From Aquibium carbonis (GTDB lineage: Bacteria; Pseudomonadota; Alphaproteobacteria; Rhizobiales; Rhizobiaceae): a stretch of 64,000 nucleotides of DNA. A program made the position numbers and the translations under genes. Where the stretch lies: assembly GCF_003970795.1 (NCBI RefSeq), contig NZ_RWKW01000025.1, positions 1 through 64,000 of the forward strand, in the 5' to 3' direction. The notes beneath the pieces were generated by a model. The model was not told the origin of the DNA, did no database searches, and saw nothing but the letters and a program-made list of their open reading frames with translations. This document shows, in pieces, positions 41,161 through 50,692 of this stretch (position 1 is its first letter; each line of letters begins with the position of its first letter).

Positions 41161-42090
41161 TCAGGCGGCGACCGCGTGCGCGCGGGTTCGGGCGCTTGCG
41201 GCAAGCGACCTCGTGGCGTCGACCGTTTCCTGCGCGGCATACCAGTAGCGCTGGTTCAGCTCGATGTTGAACACCACACCGTGCGGGAAGACACACTCAG
41301 CCATCAGCGTTTCCCACGGAATGTTGCCCCAGCCGACCGGGAGATGCAGATCGCCATGGCCGTAGGCCAGCCGCTCGCCCTCCGTGTACATCCAGATGTC
41401 GTCCTGTCGGCCGAAGCTGTCGTGGACGTGCAGATGGCGCGCATGAGGCGCGAGCGCCACGATCTCCTCGACGAAGTCGTCGCGGCGGCCATTCCAGTCG
41501 AGCATCAGCCATGCGTGGGAGAAATCGATCGTCGCCATCACGTTGGGGTGGTCGATGGCAGCGAGTTCCGCCGCCAGCCGGCGCGGAGACGAGGCGTGCA
41601 CCTTGCCGTCGAAGCCGGCAAACAGCGTCTCGACGCAAAGCACGATGTCGCTGGCGCGCGCAGTGTCGCCGGCCCGGGCGAGCGCTTCGCGCTGGCGGCC
41701 ATAGGCGGCCTCGATCCCTTCGCTCTGCTGGACCGGCGCCAGGCCGGAATGGATCACGTAGTGGGCGGCGCCGAGTTCGGCAGTGACCTCCAGCGAGGCG
41801 GCGAGCACGTCCATGTGGCGCTGCAGCCGGTAGGGCTCGTCCATGAGGTTGATGGCCAGCGGACCATGTACCGAGTAGCCGACCGAGCGGCCGGCACAGG
41901 CACGCTTCAGCGCCTCGAGCTGCGGCCTGCGGACGCGACCGCCGACCACCACGTCCATGTCGAAGGTCGACAGCTCGACGAAGTCGACGCCGAGAGCTTC
42001 GACCCTGTCGAGCTCGTCTCCGAAGTCAGACAGGTCGTTCGATCGCTTTTGGGCTGTGATGCCGGTGCCGGGGACGCCGTTCGGTAGCAT
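41161..42090 (-). CDS. Sugar phosphate isomerase/epimerase-like TIM-barrel protein
   Basis: 309 residues. It shows the AP_endonuc_2 fold order: ALGVDFVELS, SVHGPLAINL, YVIHSGLAP, LCVETLFAG with the metal-binding Glu, MATIDFSHAW with Asp and His, HLHVHDSFG and FNIELNQRY with the last Glu. These residues match metal ligands of xylose isomerase-like enzymes. ATG 42090 has AAGGGA 8 nt upstream. Substrate unknown; the neighbour RidA gene on the same strand does not settle it. Confidence 0.78.
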   Translation of the reverse strand: MLPNGVPGTGITAQKRSNDLSDFGDELDRVEALGVDFVELSTFDMDVVVGGRVRRPQLEALKRACAGRSVGYSVHGPLAINLMDEPYRLQRHMDVLAASLEVTAELGAAHYVIHSGLAPVQQSEGIEAAYGRQREALARAGDTARASDIVLCVETLFAGFDGKVHASSPRRLAAELAAIDHPNVMATIDFSHAWLMLDWNGRRDDFVEEIVALAPHARHLHVHDSFGRQDDIWMYTEGERLAYGHGDLHLPVGWGNIPWETLMAECVFPHGVVFNIELNQRYWYAAQETVDATRSLAASARTRAHAVAA

Positions 42091-42195
42091 GGTCGTGTCC
42101 CTTTTCGTTGCACGATGGCGCCGCGCCAACCCCGGCGCGCCGCCCGTGGTCGGCGTCCATGGCAGCCTTGTCTGACAAGGGCGTGACGGTCTTCG

Positions 42196-42579
42196 TCAGC
42201 CGGCGGCCACCACCTCGACCTCAACCTTGAACTCCTCGCGGGTGAAGCCGCCCACGATCATCAGCGTCGAGGCCGGCGACGGCGCCGGGAACAGCCGGTC
42301 GCGCACCGCCATGTAGGGCCGCATATGCTCGCGCGCCGTGACGTAGGCGTTGATGCGCACGACGTCCGAAAGCGTCATGCCGGCCGCGGCCAGGATGGTG
42401 GCGATGGCGGAAAAGCATTGTTCGGCTTGCGCCCCGGCGTCTTCGGGAACGACGTCGTCCGGCGAGATGCCGAGCTGGCCCGAGCAGAACACCAGCCGCG
42501 CGCCGGCCTGGACTTCCACGGCATGGCTGTAGGCGGCGAAAGGCTTTCGCACGCCGTCGGGGGTGAGGTGGGTGAGCAT
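42196..42579 (-). CDS. RidA family protein (reactive intermediate deaminase)
   Basis: 127 residues, the usual length. It has PFAAYSHAVEV near the start, LVFCSGQLGISPDD, VVRINAYVT and the C-terminal FKVEVEVVAAG. RidA family members hydrolyse enamines and imines released by pyridoxal phosphate enzymes. The catalytic Arg of canonical RidA normally lies in a VR-x-NAYV stretch, and here the VRINAYVT is kept. It reads divergently from the ArsR gene; the 196-bp gap holds both promoters. Confidence 0.9.
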   Translation of the reverse strand: MLTHLTPDGVRKPFAAYSHAVEVQAGARLVFCSGQLGISPDDVVPEDAGAQAEQCFSAIATILAAAGMTLSDVVRINAYVTAREHMRPYMAVRDRLFPAPSPASTLMIVGGFTREEFKVEVEVVAAG

Positions 42580-42767
42580 GGCTTTGGTCCGGCATCGTGA
42601 GCAGTCGCGCCATTCCTGCACGGGGCCAGGGGCGTTGTCGATGGGGAGGTCCGGACTGCCGGTCAGCGGGGCTTCGGCAGCGTTCGGGGGCCGCCGACAG
42701 CGCTACGTCAAATCACTTAGCCAATCGACGAAGTTTTCGCTTGCGTCTTCGTCGGAAAGGGAATTAG

Positions 42768-42783
42768 TTAGCGATATGGCTAA
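42768..42783 (+). promoter_or_regulatory. Inverted repeat over the start codon of the ArsR gene
   Basis: TTAGC (42768-42772) and GCTAA (42779-42783) flank GATATG, so the repeat is centred on the ATG at 42776-42778. A further CTTAGCCA at 42717-42724 is the reverse complement of TGGCTAAG at 42777-42784. This would fit autorepression by the ArsR protein; not proven. Confidence 0.45.
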
Positions 42784-43117
42784 GCATGATCCGGATCTCT
42801 CGTTGCTCTTCCATGCCCTGGCGGACCCCACGCGTCGGTCGATCCTGTCACGGCTTGCCGAAGGACCCGCGCGAGTGACCGATCTGGCCAACCCGACGGG
42901 ACTGCGACTGCCCACCGTGATGCGGCACCTTTCGGTGCTGGAAGCGGCAGGATTGATCACCACCTCGAAGGACGGGCGCGTGCGGACCTGCGCTGTCGTC
43001 CCCGAGGCGCTGGCGCCGGTTCGGACATGGCTCGACGAGCAGCGGGAGATCTGGGAAGCCCGGCTCGACCGATTGGACGCATTCGTGATGAACGTGATGA
43101 AGGAGAGCGAAGAATGA
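42776..43117 (+). CDS. ArsR-family transcriptional regulator
   Basis: 113 residues. The winged helix has LADPTRRSILSRLAEGPARVTDLANPTGLRLPTVMRHL then LEAAGLITTSKDGRVRT as the wing. No Cys metal-binding motif is seen, so this is the non-metal ArsR type usually paired with an AHSA1 protein. Its stop overlaps the start of the AHSA1 gene by 4 nt (ATGA at 43114), which is the usual pairing in such modules. Purine-rich GGAAAGGG lies about 15 nt upstream of ATG, farther than normal. Confidence 0.9.
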   Translation: MAKHDPDLSLLFHALADPTRRSILSRLAEGPARVTDLANPTGLRLPTVMRHLSVLEAAGLITTSKDGRVRTCAVVPEALAPVRTWLDEQREIWEARLDRLDAFVMNVMKESEE

Positions 43118-44040
43118 CCAAGGGTCTGGCCCCGAACGATACCACCAGCGCGGCGCCCGACGGGGAAGGCCATCGCTTCGCGACGCTGACCTTCGAACGG
43201 GGCGTGGCCGCGCCGCTCCCGGTGCTGTGGCAAGCCTGGACCGCCCCAGCCGCTCGCGCCGTCTGGGCCGCGCCGTCACCGACCGTCGCCATCGAGTTTC
43301 TCGAGGCGGATACCCGGGTGGGGGGTCGCGAGATTTCGCTATGCAAGGTGAAAGGACAGCCGGACATCCGCTGCGAAATCGGCTGGCTGGTGTTGCAGCC
43401 GGACCGTTGCAGCGTGAACCACGAGGTGATTTCAGCGGACGGCGTCATCCAGTCGGTGGCGCTGGTGACGGCGCATTTTTCCGGCACGACGGAGCGCAGC
43501 CGCGTCGTGGTGACGGTCCAGCTTTCGTCGCTGGCGACAGACATGAAGGCAGGCTATCGCGAAGGGTTCGGCGCCGGCCTGGACAATCTCGCAGGGGTCG
43601 CGGAACGCACCATGCTGCTGCAGCGGGTGATCAAGGCGCCACGGCCGGTCGTCTGGGGTGCGTGGATGAACCCCGATACGCTGCCGCAATGGTGGGGCCC
43701 CGATGGCTTTTCCTGCCGCACGCAAAGGATAGACCTGCGGGCGGGTGGCGAATGGGTCTTCGACATGATCGGTCCCGACGGAACGGTTTTCCCGAACCAT
43801 CATCTCTACACCGACGTCCAGCCCGAAGAGAGGATCGGCTACACGCTGCTCTGGGGCGAGAACGGGCCGAAACATGCCGACGCCTGGGTTTCTTTCGAGG
43901 ACCAGGACGGGTCGACGAAGGTCACGCTGGGCATGGTGTTTGCAGCCGCCGCCGAGTTCCAGACGGCGAAAGGCTTCGGTGCCGTGGAACTGGGCTTGCA
44001 GACGCTCGGCAAGCTGGAGCGCTTCATCACGTCGCGCTGA
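43114..44040 (+). CDS. SRPBCC protein with two tandem AHSA1-like domains
   Basis: 308 residues, twice the usual 150 for one domain. The first half (about 20-160) starts FATLTFERGVAAPLPVLWQAWT. The second (about 165-305) starts RVIKAPRPVVWGAWMNPDTLPQWWGPDGF and is the clearer AHSA1 match. These helix-grip folds bind hydrophobic ligands or act as stress-linked factors; their enzymatic role is generally unknown. It is translationally coupled to the ArsR gene. It ends 7 bp before the convergent IclR gene, with no visible terminator. Confidence 0.85.
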   Translation: MTKGLAPNDTTSAAPDGEGHRFATLTFERGVAAPLPVLWQAWTAPAARAVWAAPSPTVAIEFLEADTRVGGREISLCKVKGQPDIRCEIGWLVLQPDRCSVNHEVISADGVIQSVALVTAHFSGTTERSRVVVTVQLSSLATDMKAGYREGFGAGLDNLAGVAERTMLLQRVIKAPRPVVWGAWMNPDTLPQWWGPDGFSCRTQRIDLRAGGEWVFDMIGPDGTVFPNHHLYTDVQPEERIGYTLLWGENGPKHADAWVSFEDQDGSTKVTLGMVFAAAAEFQTAKGFGAVELGLQTLGKLERFITSR

Positions 44041-44047
44041 ACCTTGC

Positions 44048-44824
44048 CTATAGCAACGCCGCCAGCGCTCCCGCGCAGTCCTTGAGCGTGGCGAGCGCTT
44101 CGCGCCGGACATTCACGTCCGCGAGCCTTCCCGCTGCGGCGGAAATGCCCAGCGCGGCAACCTCGCCGCTGGCGGCCGGCACCGGCACGGCGAGCGCGGC
44201 GACACCGGGCTCGAACTCGCCATCGACCAGCGCGTGGCCCGCCGCGGCGATCGAGCGAACCGATTCCGCGATGGCGGCGCGGTCGAGCGTTGTTGCTGGC
44301 GTGTGCGGCTCGAGCGGGGCGGCACGAATGGTCTCGGTGGCGGTGTCGGCATCACTCGCTGCCAGCAGCATGCGACCGATGGCGGTGGCAAGCAGCGGCA
44401 CGCGGCTGCCGATGGTGAAACCGATGCGCGCACGCTCCGTCTCGCCGCCGGCATGGGCGACATAGACCGCCTCGGCGCCGTCGAGCATGGCAAGCGAGAT
44501 GGTCTCGCCGATCCGGAGCGAGAAGGCGCGCATCACCGGCTGGATGGTCTTGCCGAACTGTCGGCCCTGCAAAAACCCGCCCGCCAAGACCAGGATGCGC
44601 GGGGTGAGTGAGAACAGCCGGTCCTGCTGGCGGACATAGCCCAGGTGCACCAGCGTCAGGACCAGCCGGCGGGTGACCGCGCGGTCGTAGCCGGTGAGGC
44701 GGGCGATCTGCGGCAGGGTCAGATGCGTGTGCTCGGCGTCGAAGGCCTTCAGCACCGCCATGCCCTTGGCGAAGGTCAGCGAGATGTCCTTCTCGGCGAT
44801 CGGTTCGGCAGGGTCGAGAGGCAT
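44048..44824 (-). CDS. IclR-family transcriptional regulator
   Basis: 258 residues. The N-terminal winged helix (about 15-75) has FAKGMAVLKAFDAEHTHLTLPQIARLTG and DRAVTRRLVLTL. The effector domain (about 90-258) has the ETISLAMLDGAEAVYVA and GSRVPLLATAIGRMLLA segments. ATG 44824 is backed by AAGGAGG 6 nt upstream. It is divergent from the Rieske oxygenase gene across 151 bp with repeated GCGATAAT boxes, so it probably controls that gene and itself, responding to a substrate or intermediate of the pathway. Confidence 0.93.
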   Translation of the reverse strand: MPLDPAEPIAEKDISLTFAKGMAVLKAFDAEHTHLTLPQIARLTGYDRAVTRRLVLTLVHLGYVRQQDRLFSLTPRILVLAGGFLQGRQFGKTIQPVMRAFSLRIGETISLAMLDGAEAVYVAHAGGETERARIGFTIGSRVPLLATAIGRMLLAASDADTATETIRAAPLEPHTPATTLDRAAIAESVRSIAAAGHALVDGEFEPGVAALAVPVPAASGEVAALGISAAAGRLADVNVRREALATLKDCAGALAALL

Positions 44825-44878
44825 GGCGCCCTCCTTGGGCTTCGCTTGACACCGCCGGGAACGACGGAATACGCTTGA

Positions 44879-44908
44879 GCGATAATATATCGATTGCGCG
44901 ATAATCGC
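44879..44908. promoter_or_regulatory. Probable IclR operator in the divergent gap
   Basis: GCGATAAT occurs twice (44879-44886 and 44898-44905), 19 bp apart. CGATA/TATCG (44880-44884 and 44888-44892) and CGATT/AATCG (44891-44895 and 44903-44907) are inverted repeats inside the same 30 bp. This is the most AT-rich stretch of the gap. Binding by the adjacent IclR protein is inferred. Confidence 0.55.
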
Positions 44909-44975
44909 ACGCATTGCGACGAATGGCAATTCCTCGCCGTTCACCCGCCGCGACAGCCAGGGAGGATCCTCAGCC

Positions 44976-46295
44976 ATGATGAGCCAGGCACAGAACGACC
45001 TTCTGACCCGCGTCGGCAGGGGGACCGACGGCGGCGCGCTCTTGCGGATGTACTGGCAGCCCGCGGCGCTTTCGGACGAACTGGTCTCCGGGCGCCCGGT
45101 GGTTCCCGTCCGGCTGCTCGGCGAGGATCTGGTTCTTTTCCGCGACAATGAAGGCGAACTCGGCCTGATCGGCCGGCATTGTCCGCATCGCGGCGCCGAC
45201 CTGTGCTACGGGCGGCGTGAGGACAACGGCTTGCGCTGCCCCTTCCATGGCTGGCATTTCGACCGCACCGGCCAGTGCGTGGAGCAGCCCGGCGAGCCGG
45301 AAGGTTCGCGCATGTACGAGAACATCCGCGCCGTCTCCTATCCGGTGGTCGAGAAGAACGGCATCGTGTTCGCCTACATGGGGCCGGGCGAACCGCCACC
45401 CTTTCCCGCGCTCGACTGCTTTGCCGCCCCCGACAGCCACGTCTTCGCCTTCAAGGGGCTGTGGGAATGCAACTGGTTGCAGGCGCTGGAAGTCGGCATC
45501 GATCCGGCGCACGCCTCGTTCCTCCACCGCTTTTTGCAGGACGAGGATCCCGCGCAGTCCTACGGCAAGCAGTTCCGCGACAAGGCCGGCGGCACCGACA
45601 TGCCTATGACGCAGCTCTTGCGCGAATATCCGCGTCCGGAAATCCGGGTCGAGGACACCGACTACGGCCTGCGGCTGATCTCGCTGCGCCATATGGATGA
45701 CGGCCGCAGCCACGTTCGCGTGACGAACCAGATCTTCCCGGAAGCGATCTGCATCCCCATGTCGAACGAGATGACGATCACCCAGTGGCACGTGCCCGTC
45801 GACGACGAAACCTGCTACTGGTATTCGATGTTCACGAGCTTCGGGAAACCGGTCGACAAGAGCCTGATGCGCGAGCAGCGCATGAAGGAGCATCGCCTGC
45901 CCGACTACGCGCCGCTGAAGAACAAGCGCAACAACTACGGCTACAATCCCGGCGAACAGGAAAGCCTGACCTATACGGGCATGGGCCTCGACATCAACGT
46001 GCACGACCAGTGGGCGGTGGAATCCATGGGCCGCATCCAGGACCGGACGCACGAGCATCTCGGCCGCACCGACGTCGCCATCATGAAGCATCGCCGCAAG
46101 CTCCTCGCCGCCATCAAGAGCCTGAAGGAGGGAGACGTCGCGGCCTTGCCGATGCGCGGGCACGCTTCCGACGTCGAGGCGATCCGCGGACCCGTCTCGA
46201 TCGACGCCATCGGCGAGACGGCCGGCTGGGAAGCGCTGTGGCCGCAGGCCGACCGGGCGCGGCGGGCGGGCTCGAGCTGGGCGGCGGGGGTTTAG
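44976..46295 (+). CDS. Rieske non-heme iron oxygenase, alpha subunit
   Basis: 439 residues. The Rieske 2Fe-2S site is complete: CPHRGADLC and CPFHGWHFD (about residues 69-95). The mononuclear iron site is seen as NWLQALEVGIDPAHASFLH, giving the two His and bridging Asp. The size and features are of the phthalate 4,5-dioxygenase/3-chlorobenzoate oxygenase type, which acts with a separate reductase. No reductase or ferredoxin gene is adjacent, so electrons must come from elsewhere. It is divergent from the IclR gene; the glutamine-synthetase-like gene follows on the same strand. An aromatic or amine-linked substrate is likely but unproven. Confidence 0.9.
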   Translation: MMSQAQNDLLTRVGRGTDGGALLRMYWQPAALSDELVSGRPVVPVRLLGEDLVLFRDNEGELGLIGRHCPHRGADLCYGRREDNGLRCPFHGWHFDRTGQCVEQPGEPEGSRMYENIRAVSYPVVEKNGIVFAYMGPGEPPPFPALDCFAAPDSHVFAFKGLWECNWLQALEVGIDPAHASFLHRFLQDEDPAQSYGKQFRDKAGGTDMPMTQLLREYPRPEIRVEDTDYGLRLISLRHMDDGRSHVRVTNQIFPEAICIPMSNEMTITQWHVPVDDETCYWYSMFTSFGKPVDKSLMREQRMKEHRLPDYAPLKNKRNNYGYNPGEQESLTYTGMGLDINVHDQWAVESMGRIQDRTHEHLGRTDVAIMKHRRKLLAAIKSLKEGDVAALPMRGHASDVEAIRGPVSIDAIGETAGWEALWPQADRARRAGSSWAAGV

Positions 46296-46325
46296 CGGTG
46301 GGGCTGCGGATGTTGTCGCTCTACG

Positions 46326-46390
46326 GCGCCCCCCTGGTGGGGGAGATGTCCGGCAGGGCAGAGGGGCGCGCGAGGGAACGCGACCTCTCG
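46326..46390. repeat. Degenerate half copy of the palindromic repeat
   Basis: The segment from the C-run (46329) through GGTGGGGGAGATGTCCGGC and on to CGCGACCTCTCG matches the right arm and flank of the repeat at 36324-36483, with scattered changes. Only one arm is present, so no long stem forms. It lies between the Rieske and ligase genes. Confidence 0.75.
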
Positions 46391-46428
46391 CTTCCTCGCT
46401 CCCCGGCGCGTATCGACGAGCCACATCC

Positions 46429-47883
46429 ATGACCTCGCCCCCGCTTTCGCCCGGCTTCGTCGCCGACCACGGTCTGCTTTCCCCCGACCAGTTCCGCCTC
46501 GCTGCAGAGGTTCTGGCCCGCGCCGAGGCGGAGGGGCTGGAGACCGTGCGCGTGCTGTTCGCCGACCAGCATGGCGTGCTGCGCGGCAAGACCATCGTCG
46601 CCGATGGCCTTGCCTCCGTGTTTCGGAATGGCATGGCGGTGACGTCGACCCTGCTTCTGAAGGACACGTCGCATCGAACCGTGTTTCCGGTCTGGGGCGG
46701 CGACATCGGCTTCGGCGCCGGCCTGCTGACGGGCGCGGGTGACATCATGATGGTGCCCGACCCGGCGAGTTTCCGGGTGCTGCCCTGGTCGCCAAGATCG
46801 GGCTATCTGCTCTGCGATCTCTTCCACAAGGACGGCGCGCCCATCCCGTTTTCGTCCCGGTCGATCCTGCGCAAGGCGGTCGAGAGGCTGGAGGCCGGCG
46901 GACGCCGGCTCGTCTGCGGGCTCGAGGTCGAGTTCCACGTCTACCGGCTCGACGATCCCAAGCTCGACCATGCCGATGGCGGCATGCCGGGCTCGCCGCC
47001 GCAGACCAGCCTGTTGTCGCAGGGCTACCAATATCTCACCGATGCGCGCTACGACGCATTGGAGCCGGTGATGGATGCGCTGCGACGCGCCTGCCTGCAA
47101 CTCGGCCTGCCGGTGCGGTCGATGGAGGCCGAGTTCGGGCCGAGCCAGTGCGAGTTCACCTTCGAGCCCGACGGCGCGATGGCGCATGCCGACGCCATGA
47201 TGCTGTTCCGGATGGCGGCCAAGCAGGTCTGCGCGCGGATGGGGCTGCACGCCACCTTCATGTGCCGGCCGAAGGTCGAGAACGGCATGGCGAGCGGCTG
47301 GCACCTGCACCAGTCGGTGGTCGATGCGGCGAGTGGCGACAATCTCTTTATCCCCGGGACCGACGGCGTGCTTTCGACGACGGCCAGCGGCTGGATCGCC
47401 GGGCTGCTCGACCATGCCGCCGAAACCTGTCTGCTGACCACACCCACCGTTAACGGCTACAAGCGCTACCAGGCCTTCCAACTGGCGCCCGACCGCGTGC
47501 AGTGGGGCCGCGACAACAAGGGCGCCATGATCCGCGGGCTGATGGCGCCGGGCGACAAGGCGAGCCGGTTCGAGAACCGCGTCGCCGAGCCCGCCGCCAA
47601 CCCCTATCTCTATTTCGCCTCGCAGATCCTGTGCGGTCTCGACGGCATCGAGCGCGCACTGACGGCCCCGCCGCCGGTGGAGAGCCCGTACGAGAGCGAC
47701 GCAGTGCTCTTGCCGAAGAGCCTGATCGCCGCCATCGAGCGCTTCGAGACGAGCGGGTTCTATCGCGAGGCGCTGGGCGAGGACGTCGTTTCGTATCTCA
47801 CCCGCATCAAGCGCGCCGAGTGGGACCGCTACCTGATGACGGTGTCGGAGTGGGAGCAGCGGGAGTATTTTTCGCTGTTCTGA
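46429..47883 (+). CDS. Glutamine-synthetase-like gamma-glutamyl ligase
   Basis: 484 residues, GS type III-free, class I-like fold with long N-terminus. Key motifs: GLEVEFHVYR (Glu ligands), MEAEFGPSQCEFTF, the His-containing GWHLHQSV, TPTVNGYKRYQ and RFENRVAEPAANPYLY with the conserved Arg. The sequence is of the PuuA/IpuC/GlnT group, which join glutamate to an amine rather than making glutamine, but it could still be a GS. It follows a Rieske oxygenase gene on the same strand, as gamma-glutamylamide synthetases do in aniline degradation (known there from AtdA1-type genes). The start ATG 46429 lacks a clear ribosome-binding site. Confidence 0.88.
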   Translation: MTSPPLSPGFVADHGLLSPDQFRLAAEVLARAEAEGLETVRVLFADQHGVLRGKTIVADGLASVFRNGMAVTSTLLLKDTSHRTVFPVWGGDIGFGAGLLTGAGDIMMVPDPASFRVLPWSPRSGYLLCDLFHKDGAPIPFSSRSILRKAVERLEAGGRRLVCGLEVEFHVYRLDDPKLDHADGGMPGSPPQTSLLSQGYQYLTDARYDALEPVMDALRRACLQLGLPVRSMEAEFGPSQCEFTFEPDGAMAHADAMMLFRMAAKQVCARMGLHATFMCRPKVENGMASGWHLHQSVVDAASGDNLFIPGTDGVLSTTASGWIAGLLDHAAETCLLTTPTVNGYKRYQAFQLAPDRVQWGRDNKGAMIRGLMAPGDKASRFENRVAEPAANPYLYFASQILCGLDGIERALTAPPPVESPYESDAVLLPKSLIAAIERFETSGFYREALGEDVVSYLTRIKRAEWDRYLMTVSEWEQREYFSLF

Positions 47884-47952
47884 CGTCCCCCTGTCAGCAG
47901 CCTTTTCTGGCCCAACGCCCGGCCTGATGACAATCCGTCGCATGTCTCCTAC

Positions 47953-48884
<932 letters not shown>

Positions 48885-48888
<4 letters not shown>

Positions 48889-49646
48889 ACATGCGCGCGA
48901 TCTATGCGATCTACCGCCAGGAGATGGCGCGCACGCGGCGCACGCTGCTGCAGAGCATCGTGTCGCCGGTCATCTCGACGGCGCTCTACTTCGTGGTCTT
49001 CGGCGCGGCCATCGGCTCGCGCATGCAGGAGATCGACGGCGTCGCCTACGGGACCTTCATCGTCCCTGGTCTGATCATGCTGTCGCTTCTCACGCAGAGC
49101 ATCTCCAACGCCGCCTTCGGCATCTACTTTCCCAAGTTCATGGGGACGATCTACGAACTGCTCGCAGCGCCTATCTCCTATGTCGAGATCGTCGTCGCCT
49201 TCGTCGGCGCGGCCGCCACCAAGGCCACGATCCTGGGTCTGATCATCCTGGCCACCGCTTTCCTGTTCGTGCCGCTCAGGATCGAGCATCCGTTCGTCAT
49301 GCTCGTGTTCATGGTGCTGACGGCCGTCACTTTCAGCCTGTTCGGCTTCATCATCGGCATATGGGCGGACAATTTCGAGAAACTGCAGCTGGTGCCGCTT
49401 CTGATCGTAACGCCGCTGACGTTTCTGGGCGGCAGCTTCTATTCCATCGACATGCTGCCGCCCTTCTGGCGCACGGTGACGCTGTTCAACCCGGTGGTCT
49501 ACCTGGTCAGCGGCTTCCGCTGGAGCTTCTTTGGACAATCGGACGTCAACGTCGTCGTCAGCCTGGGCATGACCTTCGTGTTTCTGCTCGCCTGCCTCGG
49601 CATCGTGGCCTGGATCTTTCGCACCGGCTACCGTCTGAAGACCTGA
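48885..49646 (+). CDS. ABC-2 type transporter permease (YadH-like)
   Basis: 253 residues, six membrane helices. It begins [20 protein letters not shown] and has the [18 protein letters not shown] and [30 protein letters not shown] segments typical of ABC-2 permeases (NodJ/YadH group). It forms the export pore with the ATPase encoded just upstream. The exported compound is unknown. The 220 bp after it carry no gene that I can support until the TTG start at 49867. Confidence 0.92.
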
Positions 49647-49866
49647 TCCAGGGGATAGACCGTCGGCCGGTCACGCTTTGATACCGGCCGATAACCTTCC
49701 GTCAACACTCTCCGCCCAGTGTCGGTCATGCCGGTCACGAGCGATTCGGCCGAAAGGTTGCAGTTCCAGCCGCCTGTCGCGATGCCTTCTGGACGAACGC
49801 CACGCCTGCGTGTGGCTTCGGCCGGAGGCCGGGTCGCGCTTGCCGCCGGTCAGTAGGAGAGACGTC

Positions 49867-50166
49867 TTGAGCATCGAGTCCCAGGTATCGGAAGCCGAAG
49901 TCGACCAGAGCCGCCACAGCGTCGTGGTGTTTCCGCTCTGGCGCAGGACTGCCCTGGTTCGGCGGGTGGCGATGAACCTTGCCGTGCTTGCCGATAGCGA
50001 GGAGGCCGACGACTACCGCTACCAGGTCGCGGAGCAGCTGTTCACCGAACTCTGCGGCGTGGGAGTTCTCGAAGTGGACCAGGACGAACTGGTCGGCGCG
50101 TTCTTCCACCAGGTGGAGCTGGCGCTCGAGGTACTCTTCGACGACGTGAGCGAGAACGCGCTCTGA
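49867..50166 (+). CDS. DUF6074-like small protein
   Basis: 99 residues from TTG 49867. The TTG is preferred because AGGAGA lies at 49855-49860, six bases upstream; the open frame extends to 49678 but with shadow-like composition. The sequence VVVFPLWRRTALVRRVAMNL and the later GAFFHQVELALEVL match the pattern of the small rhizobial DUF6074 family. No function is known for these proteins. It is closed by an intrinsic terminator at 50230-50255, so it is probably a single-gene unit. Confidence 0.7.
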   Translation: MSIESQVSEAEVDQSRHSVVVFPLWRRTALVRRVAMNLAVLADSEEADDYRYQVAEQLFTELCGVGVLEVDQDELVGAFFHQVELALEVLFDDVSENAL

Positions 50167-50229
50167 CGCAGCGCGCCCGGCGCTTCGAAGCCGTCTGCCT
50201 TTCGCTCGCCGCGAACCGTACGAAGTTGA

Positions 50230-50255
50230 GGCCCCTGCATGTCGGGGGCCTTTTT
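50230..50255 (+). terminator. Intrinsic terminator after the DUF6074 gene
   Basis: GGCCCC (50230-50235) and GGGGCC (50245-50250) pair around a 9-nt loop, followed by TTTTT at 50251-50255. It lies 64 nt after the stop codon. Confidence 0.8.
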
Positions 50256-50692
50256 CGTGTTCGGCCGAGCAGTGCCGATCACGTGCGCGGCATGGTCGGG
50301 CCAGATGTCCCGCGCGGCGGCCGCGGCCGCGAATCACCTTCAGACCTTTGATATGTCCCGGATCGAGAACCGGCGCCGGGCGACTTGATTCGTCGGCTGC
50401 CGGTTAACGATGGTTGCCAAATCCTTGCGGCATGGCGGGATCGGCAGAATCCTCATCATCTGGCAGAAAATGCCGAAAAAGCCCCAGTTTTCGAGGGATA
50501 AGCCCACCTTGCGTCATGCTCATCCTGCTGCCGGACGGGGCCGTTAACGTTGATTTACTCTTTGTTAAGCACGTTCATTCAGAAAGATTAAGAGGCGGCA
50601 ATCGGTCAAACCGACCAGGGGGAACGATCGCTGCATCGGGGTGACAATTCGACTCGGAATGATGTCCGGGCAGATCATGAAGGGGCCATAGC
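50256..50692. other. Flagellin upstream region without a gene
   Basis: No gene is seen in these 437 bases. The part from about 50540 is AT-richer, with TTAAC/GTTAA arms (50544-50548 and 50564-50568) 15 bp apart, a plausible site for flagellin control, and a small CGGT/ACCG hairpin near 50604-50617. The flagellin ribosome-binding site AAGGGG is at 50680-50685. Confidence 0.4.
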
